Below are positions 17,928 to 26,117 of a stretch of DNA of 64,000 bases, piece after piece. A program made the position numbers and the translations under genes. The stretch spans positions 372,001 through 436,000 of the forward strand of contig NZ_JABWMH010000003.1 in assembly GCF_013371215.1 (NCBI RefSeq). Direction: 5' to 3'. Positions within the stretch are counted from its first letter, which is position 1. Every line of letters begins with the position of its first letter. The notes beneath the pieces were generated by a model. That model searched no databases. It was given only the letters and a program-made list of their open reading frames with translations, and had not been told where the DNA came from. Source of the stretch: Parasphingorhabdus flavimaris. Lineage in GTDB: Bacteria > Pseudomonadota > Alphaproteobacteria > Sphingomonadales > Sphingomonadaceae.

Positions 17928-20072
17928 ATGGAAACGCCTGATATGCCAGGCAATGATGAAAGTCGTAGCGACGAGGTTCTGAATTGCTTGGTGTTTCTGG
18001 CCGAGCATTTCGGTCAGACAACATCTGCGCCAATCCTGCGCTCGGGACTGGCGGTTGACGAAGCCGGCTGTCTGCCGTTTCATCAGGTAGAACCGGCACT
18101 CGAACTTCTGGGCCTGAAAGCCACTCCCGTGACATGCAAACTGGCGCGACTTTCGGATAAAAATCTGCCTGCGATAATTTCGTTGCAGGATGGTAACGCT
18201 GCCGTGGTGCTGGAAAAAATCGAAGATGAATTTCTTGTCTGTCGGCCATCTGCGAATGGAATACAGTCGATATCAATCAGCGAACTTGCGACTGAACATG
18301 ATGGAGAGATAATCTCTGTAGCGCCAGATGCTACAAAAATTCGCCAACATGAACGGCCTTGGGACGCTGCACGAAAGAGCCATTGGTTCTGGGATGAAAT
18401 GCGCAAGGAAAGCGGTGCATTCAAGCAAGTTGCTGGTGCGGCCCTGTTTATTAACATGCTTGGCTTCGCGCTCCCGCTTTTTACGATGAACGTCTATGAT
18501 CGGGTCATTCCGAACAAGGCGGCAGCAAGTCTCTGGGTGCTCGCCGTCGGCGTTTTTCTAGCCTTCACTCTCGAATTTGGCATGCGGCTGGCGCGGGCGC
18601 GGCTTATCGATGAGACCGGCCGCAAGCTTGATACCAAATTGTCGCAGAAACTATTCGAGAAGATCGTCAATATCCCGCTGGGTAGCCGCTCCGGTAGTAC
18701 TGGCGCGATGGTGCGCCGGGTGTCGGAATATGAAATTGTCCGCGATTTTTTTGCGTCCACCACCATTGTTCTCATTATCGACATGCTGTTTCTGGTAATA
18801 TTCGTCGCGCTGATTGCAGTGCTGGCTGGCTGGCTGGCGCTGGTACCGGTCGTGATGATCATCATCATGCTGGTTGCAGGTTATATCCTGCAGCAAAAAA
18901 TGGGGGTTGCGGCTTTTGAAGCGCAGGCGGATTCCAGCCTGCAGCATTCGATGCTGGTTGAGTCCATCGCAGGTATTGAAACGTTGAAGGCCTGTGGCGC
19001 CGAAGGCCGGATGCTGTCGCGTTGGAGAAACTACGCGCAGATGAGCGCCGATACGCAAGAAAAAATGCGACGATTGGGCGCTGTCGCGATCAACCTGGCA
19101 TCCCTGTGCCAGCAGATCACCAGCATCAGCCTGATTATCGGCGGATTTTATCTTTTCAATGCCGGCATCATTTCCATGGGTGCGATCATCGCTATCGTCA
19201 TGCTCGCCGGGCGTTCATTGAGCCCGGTCGGCCAGCTGGCATTTCTGATGACGCGGGGCCGCCAGGCATTTTTGACACTCGACAGTATTCAGGCGATGAC
19301 CGAGCAAGTCGATGAACGCGGTCTGGGTAGCCGCTCGATAACGCCAGAGGTCAGCGCTGGCGAGATTGTTTTTGACAACGTAAGCTTTGCCTATCCCGAA
19401 GCCGACACTGAATCCTTGTCGGGTCTGAACGTAACGTTCCGGCCAGGCGAAAGGGTTGCGGTCATCGGTCGTGTTGCTTCTGGCAAGTCTACATTGGGCC
19501 GATTGATCTGTGGGCTATACCCACCGGCGTCCGGCGCAATATTGGTCGACAGTCTGGACAGCCGGCAATATCCCCCGCGCGGACTGCGATCCGTCTTTCG
19601 TTACGTCGGCCAGGATTCCGAACTTTTCAGCGGCTCCATCAAGGAAAACCTGACGCTTGGCGCTGCAAAAAGCGATCAGGAACATATGATGGCAGTATTG
19701 CGAAAATCCGGTGCTGACAAGTTCCTTGCCCGTGATGCCGTCGGCTTTGACCGGCTGACCGGAGAGCGCGGTGCGAGCTTGTCCGGCGGACAGCGCAGCT
19801 TCCTTGTTCTTGCCCGTGCGTTAATGAGCCCGTTTAAGCTGCTCTATCTTGATGAACCGACCGGCGCGATGGACGTCGAGACAGAACGCCAGTTCATCGA
19901 TCATCTCAAAAATGCGCTCGAACCCGATCAGACGCTGGTAATTTCCACCCACCGCCAAGCGATTTTGTCGATTGTCGATCGAATTATCGTGATGGACCAT
20001 GGCCGCATTGTCGCGGACGGCCCGCGGGACGAAATTTTGTCGCGGGTCGGTAATGGCGAGAAATTGTCATGA
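17928..20072 (+). CDS. Type I secretion ABC transporter, permease-ATPase fusion (LapB-like)
   Basis: 714 residues from ATG 17928; in-frame TTG codons at 17901 and 17922 are alternatives, and AAGGA lies at 17910-17914. The N-terminal ~130 residues resemble a degenerate C39-like domain without the catalytic cysteine, as in exporters of RTX or Lap substrates that keep their N-terminus. Transmembrane segments follow (from GAALFINMLGFALPLFTMNV), then the ATPase: Walker A GRVASGKST, signature LSGGQRSFLVLARAL, Walker B LLYLDEPTGAMD, switch His in STHR. It powers adhesin export from the cytoplasm. The stop overlaps the next start by 4 bp. Confidence 0.9.
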   Translation: METPDMPGNDESRSDEVLNCLVFLAEHFGQTTSAPILRSGLAVDEAGCLPFHQVEPALELLGLKATPVTCKLARLSDKNLPAIISLQDGNAAVVLEKIEDEFLVCRPSANGIQSISISELATEHDGEIISVAPDATKIRQHERPWDAARKSHWFWDEMRKESGAFKQVAGAALFINMLGFALPLFTMNVYDRVIPNKAAASLWVLAVGVFLAFTLEFGMRLARARLIDETGRKLDTKLSQKLFEKIVNIPLGSRSGSTGAMVRRVSEYEIVRDFFASTTIVLIIDMLFLVIFVALIAVLAGWLALVPVVMIIIMLVAGYILQQKMGVAAFEAQADSSLQHSMLVESIAGIETLKACGAEGRMLSRWRNYAQMSADTQEKMRRLGAVAINLASLCQQITSISLIIGGFYLFNAGIISMGAIIAIVMLAGRSLSPVGQLAFLMTRGRQAFLTLDSIQAMTEQVDERGLGSRSITPEVSAGEIVFDNVSFAYPEADTESLSGLNVTFRPGERVAVIGRVASGKSTLGRLICGLYPPASGAILVDSLDSRQYPPRGLRSVFRYVGQDSELFSGSIKENLTLGAAKSDQEHMMAVLRKSGADKFLARDAVGFDRLTGERGASLSGGQRSFLVLARALMSPFKLLYLDEPTGAMDVETERQFIDHLKNALEPDQTLVISTHRQAILSIVDRIIVMDHGRIVADGPRDEILSRVGNGEKLS

Positions 20073-21172
20073 TACACCAATCCAAATTCGGAGCGGCTGA
20101 ACCAATACGCGAAGCGTTGATAGGTTCGGACAACGGTCAAAGCACGGACCAACGGCCGGTATTTTTCCTGTTATTGCTGTTGATTGCCATCGCCGTGATA
20201 ACCTGGGCGACCTATGACCGCTGGAGTGGTCCGGTCCTCAACTGGCTTGATGCCGATGGCGAAAATATGCCGGAAGCAGCAACGATGTTTGCTAAACGGA
20301 CAGCCGAACAGAAAATGCTTATTGAAGTCACACAAGGAGAGCTTGCGGAAGCCGTTGTGACTGGTGAAACTGCCAAAGCCGCAAACGAAGCGCTGCCATT
20401 TTCTGATCAACTTGTTTCCGCAGCTCGCCCTTTCCGACTGGTTGATATCGCCGCGAACGAAGTCGCGCGCGCCGAAACCTGCCTCACGCAGGCTATCTAT
20501 TACGAAGCGGGCTTTGAATCACTTGGTGGCAAGCGTGCCGTCGCTCAGGTTGTGTTGAATCGCATGCGCCATCCTGCTTTTCCTTCGTCGGTATGCGGTG
20601 TCATATATCAGGGGCATCAGGCACGTGTTTGTCAATTCAGCTTCACCTGTGACGGTGCCTTGTTTCGCAAACCGCAAAAAGCTGCCTGGGCGGTTTCAAG
20701 ATCGGTTGCAGAAGCCGCGCTTGCGGGCTTCGTCGAAGCCAGCGTAGGAACGGCAACCCATTACCATGCCGACTATGTATCGCCTTACTGGGCTCCCAAG
20801 CTCGCCAAAATCAAACAGCTGGGAGCGCATATCTTCTATGCTTGGCCCGGTGCCTGGGGACAGCGAGCCGCTTTCAGCAGTCGATATTCGGGTCGCGAAT
20901 ATATTCCTTCGCTGGACTTGATTAGAAAGCCGTCCGAAGAGATCGAAGACGCGGCTGTTATCGATTTCGCGAAAACAGGCCTTTCGGTTGCACCCGCCGT
21001 GACAGACCGTCACGCGAAAACCGACGTTGGCGGCCGGCTTGACGTCAACAAGGGGTGGACATTGCGGATTCCGGAGCCTTCGGAAACAAGAGGGAATTTC
21101 GCCAAATTGACAAATATTCAGCATGCGCCGGTAGCGGCCCCTAAAACTGGTTCGGAAGGCGTCGGCCAATGA
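20069..21172 (+). CDS. SleB-type cell-wall hydrolase inside the T1SS operon
   Basis: 367 residues. One N-terminal membrane anchor (VFFLLLLLIAIAVITWATY) puts the rest in the periplasm. Residues ~130-290 form a Hydrolase_2/SleB domain with CLTQAIYYEAGFES, VVLNRMRHP and GTATHYHADYVSPYWAP, the hallmarks of SleB-like lytic enzymes. It overlaps both neighbours by ATGA (20069-20072 and 21169-21172), so it is translationally coupled between the ABC transporter and the HlyD adaptor. It probably opens the peptidoglycan locally for exporter or adhesin passage. A paralogue lies at 32179-33507. Confidence 0.87.
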   Translation: MIHQSKFGAAEPIREALIGSDNGQSTDQRPVFFLLLLLIAIAVITWATYDRWSGPVLNWLDADGENMPEAATMFAKRTAEQKMLIEVTQGELAEAVVTGETAKAANEALPFSDQLVSAARPFRLVDIAANEVARAETCLTQAIYYEAGFESLGGKRAVAQVVLNRMRHPAFPSSVCGVIYQGHQARVCQFSFTCDGALFRKPQKAAWAVSRSVAEAALAGFVEASVGTATHYHADYVSPYWAPKLAKIKQLGAHIFYAWPGAWGQRAAFSSRYSGREYIPSLDLIRKPSEEIEDAAVIDFAKTGLSVAPAVTDRHAKTDVGGRLDVNKGWTLRIPEPSETRGNFAKLTNIQHAPVAAPKTGSEGVGQ

Positions 21173-22437
21173 AATCGCTCCTGTCTTCGCTGAGCCGGTT
21201 GAACGGTAGTCAACGTATCCTGTTGATCGGAGCGTTGGGCCTGTTCCTGTTTCTGGTCTGGGCCAGTCTCGCTCAGGTCGATGAAATTACCCGCGGTCAG
21301 GGACGCGTGATACCTTCGAGCAAGGTGCAAGTGGTGCAGGCGAGTGATCCGTCGACCGTTTCCGACATTCTCGTTCGATCGGGAGAACAGGTTAAAAAGG
21401 GGCAATTGCTCGCGAGACTGGATGATACTGATTCCTCTTCGGAACTCGGGCAAATCCAGGCCGAGAACAGATCCCTGTCCGCACGCGCTGCACGTCTCGG
21501 GCAGGAAGGTCGCGGCACGGCTAGCGACTGTCCGCCCGGAGCGCCCTGTGCCGAAGAAGCGGTGTTGCAACAAACTCGTCAGGCAGCCTTGCGTTCCAGA
21601 TTATCCGGACTATCTGCCGCTATTGAACAACGGCGACGGGACCAGAGCGAGGCGCAGGCGACAGTTTCCAGTCTTCAGAGCAGTGTAAAATTGGCGCGAG
21701 ACCAGGTAAATCTTTTGCAACCTCTCGCGGCAAAATCGATTATCCCGCAAACCGAGTTGATGACAGCGCAGCGCGAATTGGTTGATTTGCAAGGTCGGCT
21801 TGCAGCCGCGCGCCAAAGCGTAGGGCGCGCAGGCGCGGCGGTACGGGAGGCTCAGGCGCAATTGTCCGAAGCAAATCTCCAGTTCCGTCAGGAAGCGCTG
21901 AACGAACGCAGCCAGGTTGCTGCAAAAATAGCAGTAAATCAGGAATCCATTCGGGGGGCGCAGGGCCGCCTGGAACGTTCTGAAATTCGGTCTCCGGTGG
22001 ATGGCATCGTCAACGATGTGCAAATAACCACAATCGGCGGATTTGTAGGGCCCGGTGAAAAAATCATGCAGGTGGTTCCGATCGGCGACAAATTGTTGAT
22101 CGAGGCGAGGGTTCGGCCCAGCGACATTGCTTTTATCCGGGTCAACGATCGCGCCAATGTCAAAGTGACAGCTTATGATTTCTCGATTTACGGCGGCCTG
22201 CAGGGCAATGTCGTGCAAGTCTCGGCAGACAGTATTTACGATGAAGTAAAGCAGGAGGCCTATTTTACCGTTATCGTCGAAACCGACCAGGCATGGCTGC
22301 AATCTGGCGGGAAAAAATTGCCCATCACCCCCGGCATGATTTGCGATGTCGAAATACTCACCGGTCGGAAAAGCATATTGAGCTATTTGCTCAAGCCGGT
22401 ACTGCGGGCGAGATCACAGGCGCTGACCGAACGCTAA
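21169..22437 (+). CDS. HlyD-family membrane-fusion protein of T1SS (LapC-like)
   Basis: 422 residues. A single N-terminal transmembrane helix (ILLIGALGLFLFLVWASLA), a lipoyl half-motif, a long coiled coil (~residues 95-270, rich in Q/R/E/A heptads), then the second lipoyl half (RSPVDGIVNDVQITTIGGFV) and a beta-barrel C-terminal domain. It bridges the ABC transporter and TolC. The final helix ends SYLLKPVLRARSQALTER, as usual for this family. It is the last gene of the operon; a convergent LapG-like gene ends 9 bp further on. Confidence 0.92.
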   Translation: MKSLLSSLSRLNGSQRILLIGALGLFLFLVWASLAQVDEITRGQGRVIPSSKVQVVQASDPSTVSDILVRSGEQVKKGQLLARLDDTDSSSELGQIQAENRSLSARAARLGQEGRGTASDCPPGAPCAEEAVLQQTRQAALRSRLSGLSAAIEQRRRDQSEAQATVSSLQSSVKLARDQVNLLQPLAAKSIIPQTELMTAQRELVDLQGRLAAARQSVGRAGAAVREAQAQLSEANLQFRQEALNERSQVAAKIAVNQESIRGAQGRLERSEIRSPVDGIVNDVQITTIGGFVGPGEKIMQVVPIGDKLLIEARVRPSDIAFIRVNDRANVKVTAYDFSIYGGLQGNVVQVSADSIYDEVKQEAYFTVIVETDQAWLQSGGKKLPITPGMICDVEILTGRKSILSYLLKPVLRARSQALTER

Positions 22438-22446
22438 GGCGTGTGA

Positions 22447-23733
22447 CTACCTGCCGACAGCAAGCGACGCGATCTGGGTTCCGCTTGGCTTGGCCGGATA
22501 GCCGTGTAGCCATTTTCCGTTGGCGCTGTAGCTCATGATCGGCCGGTAATCGCGGACATCGTCCGCGTTCAGTATCTGGTCTGTCTCGTTGTCCAGTACC
22601 AGCATCCGGTTTCCGACCCGAATGACAAGCAAGGAATGATCGGCCCGGCGAACCAGATCCTTGGCAATTACCAGAAACATATCGGATGCCTTTACGCCGC
22701 TGGCTTGCAGTAGCTGCATTTTGGCGATGGCAAAATCTTCGCAATCGCCGCGTCCGGATCGCAAGGTTGCGCCCACACTGGCCCAATGATCAGCCTGCCC
22801 GTAGAGTTTGCGATCTTCCACATATTTTATATTGGCGTTGATCCACCGGTTTACCGCACGAATATTCGTTTCCTGATGGCTTGCATCAACGGTCCCACCG
22901 GCCCGGACCAACGCGGCTCTGGCCATCGTCCTTTCCCGGCTGTTTTGCGCGCCGGTCCATTTTCGGTCCAGTGGCGTGTGACTGACCCGCAAGGCCACTG
23001 AGCCGAAAATATCGGGTTTACCGTTGAACGGTGTAATCACAGCGCGTTCAGATTTTGGTTCTTTTAAAGCATTAGGTGCCGGCAGTTCATTCCCGTCGGA
23101 TATCTCCGCGCTTGCGATTCTCGCATAAGGCTCGACGGGCGTTGTTTCCCGAGGTGGAAAATGCACGGGATTCAAGGGAAGTCTGAAATTGGCAAACGCA
23201 GTACGCGCAAACGGCGCGGACTGCTGGCGGAACTGATCTTCGGTCAGGATGGCTGGAGCCTGTTTCAATACTGCAGGGCTTGTCCTGATGGCGAGCGCCT
23301 GTGCCAGCCAGGGTGGGTTTGTCGTGATGGCCGACATTTTTACCGCATTGTAAGAACGGGCGAATGGGCTGAACGCGGCAAGGGGCAGTTGGTTCGATAC
23401 AATCACGGCCGGCTCGGATGAAATCGCCGAGGCGCCGCGGCAGGCTGGTTCCGCATCCACACGCTGGTTCGCCTGTATGGCTTCCAATGCACTCATTGTC
23501 CGCCCCAGTATCGCTTCGGATTTGCTGGCAACCGGATTCACAAAGGTCCTGCATGAACTGTCATCATGCCGGTCGACGTCGATGGACGAGGCCATCGCGG
23601 CATTGGACAGGGCCAATTGAAATATAAGCGCGGGGATGGCGGTTTTCCAACACATGCATTTGGCCAGCGCAGCCGTCGTGCCGCCAGATAGCGAACTGCT
23701 TTTCGCGCCAGAAAAGGATCGTGAGATGCTCAT
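22447..23733 (-). CDS. LapG-like transglutaminase-fold cysteine peptidase (BTLCP)
   Basis: 428 residues from ATG 23733. A better signal peptide starts at the internal ATG 23655 (MCWKTAIPALIFQLALSNAAMA), so the true start may be there. The C-terminal ~150 residues form a bacterial transglutaminase-like cysteine peptidase with a candidate triad Cys331 (RGDCEDFA), His366 (ADHSLL) and Asp381 (LDNETD). LapG of this family is a periplasmic protease that removes the N-terminus of the LapA adhesin. Its position next to the exporter and the PAAG motif in the adhesin support that role here. The ~200 residues before the domain are poorly conserved-looking and longer than in classical LapG. Confidence 0.82.
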   Translation of the reverse strand: MSISRSFSGAKSSSLSGGTTAALAKCMCWKTAIPALIFQLALSNAAMASSIDVDRHDDSSCRTFVNPVASKSEAILGRTMSALEAIQANQRVDAEPACRGASAISSEPAVIVSNQLPLAAFSPFARSYNAVKMSAITTNPPWLAQALAIRTSPAVLKQAPAILTEDQFRQQSAPFARTAFANFRLPLNPVHFPPRETTPVEPYARIASAEISDGNELPAPNALKEPKSERAVITPFNGKPDIFGSVALRVSHTPLDRKWTGAQNSRERTMARAALVRAGGTVDASHQETNIRAVNRWINANIKYVEDRKLYGQADHWASVGATLRSGRGDCEDFAIAKMQLLQASGVKASDMFLVIAKDLVRRADHSLLVIRVGNRMLVLDNETDQILNADDVRDYRPIMSYSANGKWLHGYPAKPSGTQIASLAVGR

Positions 23734-23949
23734 CACTCACGTCATGTCAGACCCGCAATAAAGTTCGGTTCACACATGTAGTTAGTGAGCTTTGAAAAAG
23801 CCTGGTTAACGGTCAAATAATCTCTGTTTATCAGCTAGTTATGTGGGCCTACCCCCTTTGACAACATGGTAGTTTTTTGGTAATCTCGGGTCTTCGAAAC
23901 AGGAGGAGAAATCATCACCACCGAAAGTACAAATGTCAGGCATAAATTT
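23734..23949. promoter_or_regulatory. Divergent promoter region with unusual start of TPR gene
   Basis: This gap separates the LapG-like gene and the TPR gene. A strong Shine-Dalgarno AGGAGG (23901-23906) is followed 7 bases later by ATC (23914) in frame with the TPR gene, while the first canonical in-frame start is TTG at 23950. The only nearby ATG (23933) is out of frame and meets TGA after six codons. Two GGTA elements 11 bp apart (23868, 23879) weakly recall the phased repeats found elsewhere in the window. Confidence 0.4.
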
Positions 23950-24906
23950 TTGATTTGTTTGGCATTGATTGGGGCATCCCCGACATGGGCTGCTCAATCC
24001 TCAGCGCCATCTCCATCCACGGAAATTGGCGGCGACCTGTTACAGAAGAAAATAATCAGCTTAGGAAAATCATCCCAGGTTGCCTTTGACAAGCTTGAGA
24101 TTTTGCCGGCGGTAGATGCTTCGGACCAGATCTTGAATATGGTCAAAAGCGTGGCGGACAATAACGGACATAGCTCAGCCGGTGTCTACAAATCCTACGC
24201 GATCATTTTGCATAAGGCTGGATTTTTTTTTGCTGCGGAACGGCTGTTTTATAGCGCCTATCGGATCAATGCCACTCAACTGGGGGAACATCATCCTTTC
24301 ACATTGTCCAGCCTCAATAACCTAGCGTCCAATCTCAATGAACAAGGACGTCATGTAGATGCGGCGGCATATTATGAGGATGTATTGCGTTTCCGAACGC
24401 TGGTTCTCGGTTCACGGCACGCTGCGACAATCGATAGCCTCGCCAATCTGGGCTATACATATGATCGGCTGGGACAACTGGACAAAGCTCGGGAATTATT
24501 GGGTCGCGCTATCCATTTAAGCGTTGAAACACGAGGGCGGGATCATCCCGATAGCGCAAAGCTAATGGTCCTGTTTGCCGATATCCTCGGAAATGCCGAA
24601 GATGCTCCGGAAGCTGAAACCTATCTTCGTGATGCATTGAAGACGCTAACAGCGGTCCGCGGCCCTTATCACGAAGACACTATGAGCTGCCTGCAGCGGC
24701 TGGGCACGAACCTGTTTGAACAGGATAGATTTCAAGAGGCGGAGTCCTATTTCTATCATGCTTGGAGCCGACGGGAGAGTCGATTGGGCAAAGATAATTC
24801 CGCGACCAACCAGAGCAGGGAAAGCTTGATCGCAAGCTTGAATCGCCAGGGCCTTCACGAGGAGGCAAAAAAGATACTTGGACCTGAAGTCGCGGGTGCA
24901 GAATGA
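23950..24906 (+). CDS. Exported TPR protein (kinesin-light-chain-like repeats)
   Basis: 318 residues from TTG 23950, but the signal peptide is cut at that point. Reading from ATC 23914 gives TTESTNVRHKFLICLALIG ending PTWA|AQ, a complete signal peptide with a positively charged start. The body holds four to five ~42-residue TPRs of the kinesin-light-chain type (HPFTLSSLNNLASNLNEQGR, HAATIDSLANLGYTYDRLGQ). Probably a periplasmic scaffold; partner unknown. It lies between the adhesin island and the CHASE2 signalling set. Confidence 0.75.
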   Translation: MICLALIGASPTWAAQSSAPSPSTEIGGDLLQKKIISLGKSSQVAFDKLEILPAVDASDQILNMVKSVADNNGHSSAGVYKSYAIILHKAGFFFAAERLFYSAYRINATQLGEHHPFTLSSLNNLASNLNEQGRHVDAAAYYEDVLRFRTLVLGSRHAATIDSLANLGYTYDRLGQLDKARELLGRAIHLSVETRGRDHPDSAKLMVLFADILGNAEDAPEAETYLRDALKTLTAVRGPYHEDTMSCLQRLGTNLFEQDRFQEAESYFYHAWSRRESRLGKDNSATNQSRESLIASLNRQGLHEEAKKILGPEVAGAE

Positions 24907-25419
24907 TTCCTGCGATTTGCCTCGCTGGACATATTGGGGAACAATTTATTTCCAACACTCGAGAGGTAATTGGATGTTGCCCGTCGGCTCTCACTGTACC
25001 CAATTTGGTTTAGTCGACTGTGGTTTTGAATATGAAATATCGTAAACAGTCAGGAGGCTACGAAACACTTCTGGATGGAGTCTTGATATTGATAAGTGTG
25101 AGTAAATTTGCGCGAATTATTTTGGTCGAGAATCATTGTTTCGACGACTGTTTTTTCGAGTGTTTCGCGCCAGTTAGCATTAGAATTGATGTGTCCGAGC
25201 AAGACGGATTCAATCTGAATAATTCGGCCAATTCCGTAAAGTCCTGACATTCTACGACTTTCTGTCCCGATGTTCTCAATCTACATGTAAATGATTGTAA
25301 ATCAACAACTAAGCATTTGGTAAACTTTCTGTAAATGGATAGTAAATCGTATAGGACGAAGCCACCAGAACAGGCAGTGTTTGCGGAGTTGAATCCAGAC
25401 GACCGCCGGGAGAATGTTA
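24907..25419. promoter_or_regulatory. AT-rich intergenic region upstream of OmpR-type regulator
   Basis: A 513-bp stretch with no convincing gene. Short open frames exist on both strands near 25020-25250, but they lack ribosome sites and recognisable sequence. The last 140 bases contain five phased GTAAA elements described separately. The regulator start is preceded by GGGAG at a suitable distance from ATG 25420. Confidence 0.45.
25287..25347 (+). promoter_or_regulatory. Five phased GTAAA repeats upstream of response regulator
   Basis: GTAAA occurs at 25287, 25297, 25320, 25331 and 25342. Spacings are 10, 23 (two turns), 11 and 11 bases, so all lie on about the same helix face. GGTAAA-N5-TGTAAA is at 25319-25335. 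This is the arrangement expected for cooperative binding by an OmpR/PhoB-type regulator, and the gene directly downstream encodes one, so autoregulation is a natural reading. Not proven. Confidence 0.5.
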
Positions 25420-26115
25420 ATGCGTATTGCGATAGCCGATGACGATCCAGAAATTATCGAATTTTTGGGTAAAATAGTCGAAGGACTAGGTTATGTTTAT
25501 TCGGGCTATGTGGACGGAACGAGCCTGACCAACGCATTGTTGCGCGACACGTTCGACCTGGTGATCCTTGACTGGAATATGCCGGGCAAGACCGGCATGG
25601 AGATTCTGCAATGGATGGCCAGCGCGGTCGAAGATTGCCCGCCGGTTGTGATGATGACCAGCCGGACTGCCAAGCAGGATGTCAGCGATGCGCTTAACGC
25701 CGGGGCCGACGACTATATCACCAAGCCGGAAGACAAGAATGTTATTGCAGCCCGCATCAATGCCTTGTTGCGCAGAAATAGCGGCGCGTCGGCGATGGAG
25801 CCGACTGCTGAATATGGTGATTATCGGCTCAACCGTATCGAACAGACGGTCAGGCATGGCGACAAGGAAATCGCCCTGACCGCGAAAGAATTCGAACTTG
25901 CGGACCTGATGTTCCGTAATCGTGACCGGACCCTGTCACGCCGCTATATTATGGAAACCGTCTGGCGCACCAACGCTCATCTCGCCACGCGAACCCTCGA
26001 CATGCATGTTTCACGCATTCGGTCCAAGCTGGCGCTGAAGCCGGAAAACGGGTTTCGGATTTTCACGGTTTTCGGCTATGGCTACAGATTGGAGACGCTT
26101 GGCAACGGAGGATAA
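25420..26115 (+). CDS. OmpR/PhoB-family response regulator
   Basis: 231 residues from ATG 25420; an ATG two codons earlier (25414) is too close to the GGGAG site. The receiver domain has the acidic triplet DDD at 7-9, phosphoacceptor Asp51 (VILDWNMPGKTG) and Lys in ITKPEDK. The C-terminal winged helix reads LTAKEFELADLMFRN and TRTLDMHVSRIRSKL, standard for OmpR/PhoB. It heads an apparent operon with a LysM-FecR protein and a CHASE2 kinase, its likely partner. Its upstream region carries five helically phased GTAAA boxes. Confidence 0.93.
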   Translation: MRIAIADDDPEIIEFLGKIVEGLGYVYSGYVDGTSLTNALLRDTFDLVILDWNMPGKTGMEILQWMASAVEDCPPVVMMTSRTAKQDVSDALNAGADDYITKPEDKNVIAARINALLRRNSGASAMEPTAEYGDYRLNRIEQTVRHGDKEIALTAKEFELADLMFRNRDRTLSRRYIMETVWRTNAHLATRTLDMHVSRIRSKLALKPENGFRIFTVFGYGYRLETLGNGG

Positions 26116-26117
26116 TA

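Noticed and set aside
25020-25250. Overlapping short frames on both strands in the gap before the OmpR-type regulator
   Set aside because: AT-rich chance frames, no ribosome site, no similarity I recognise.
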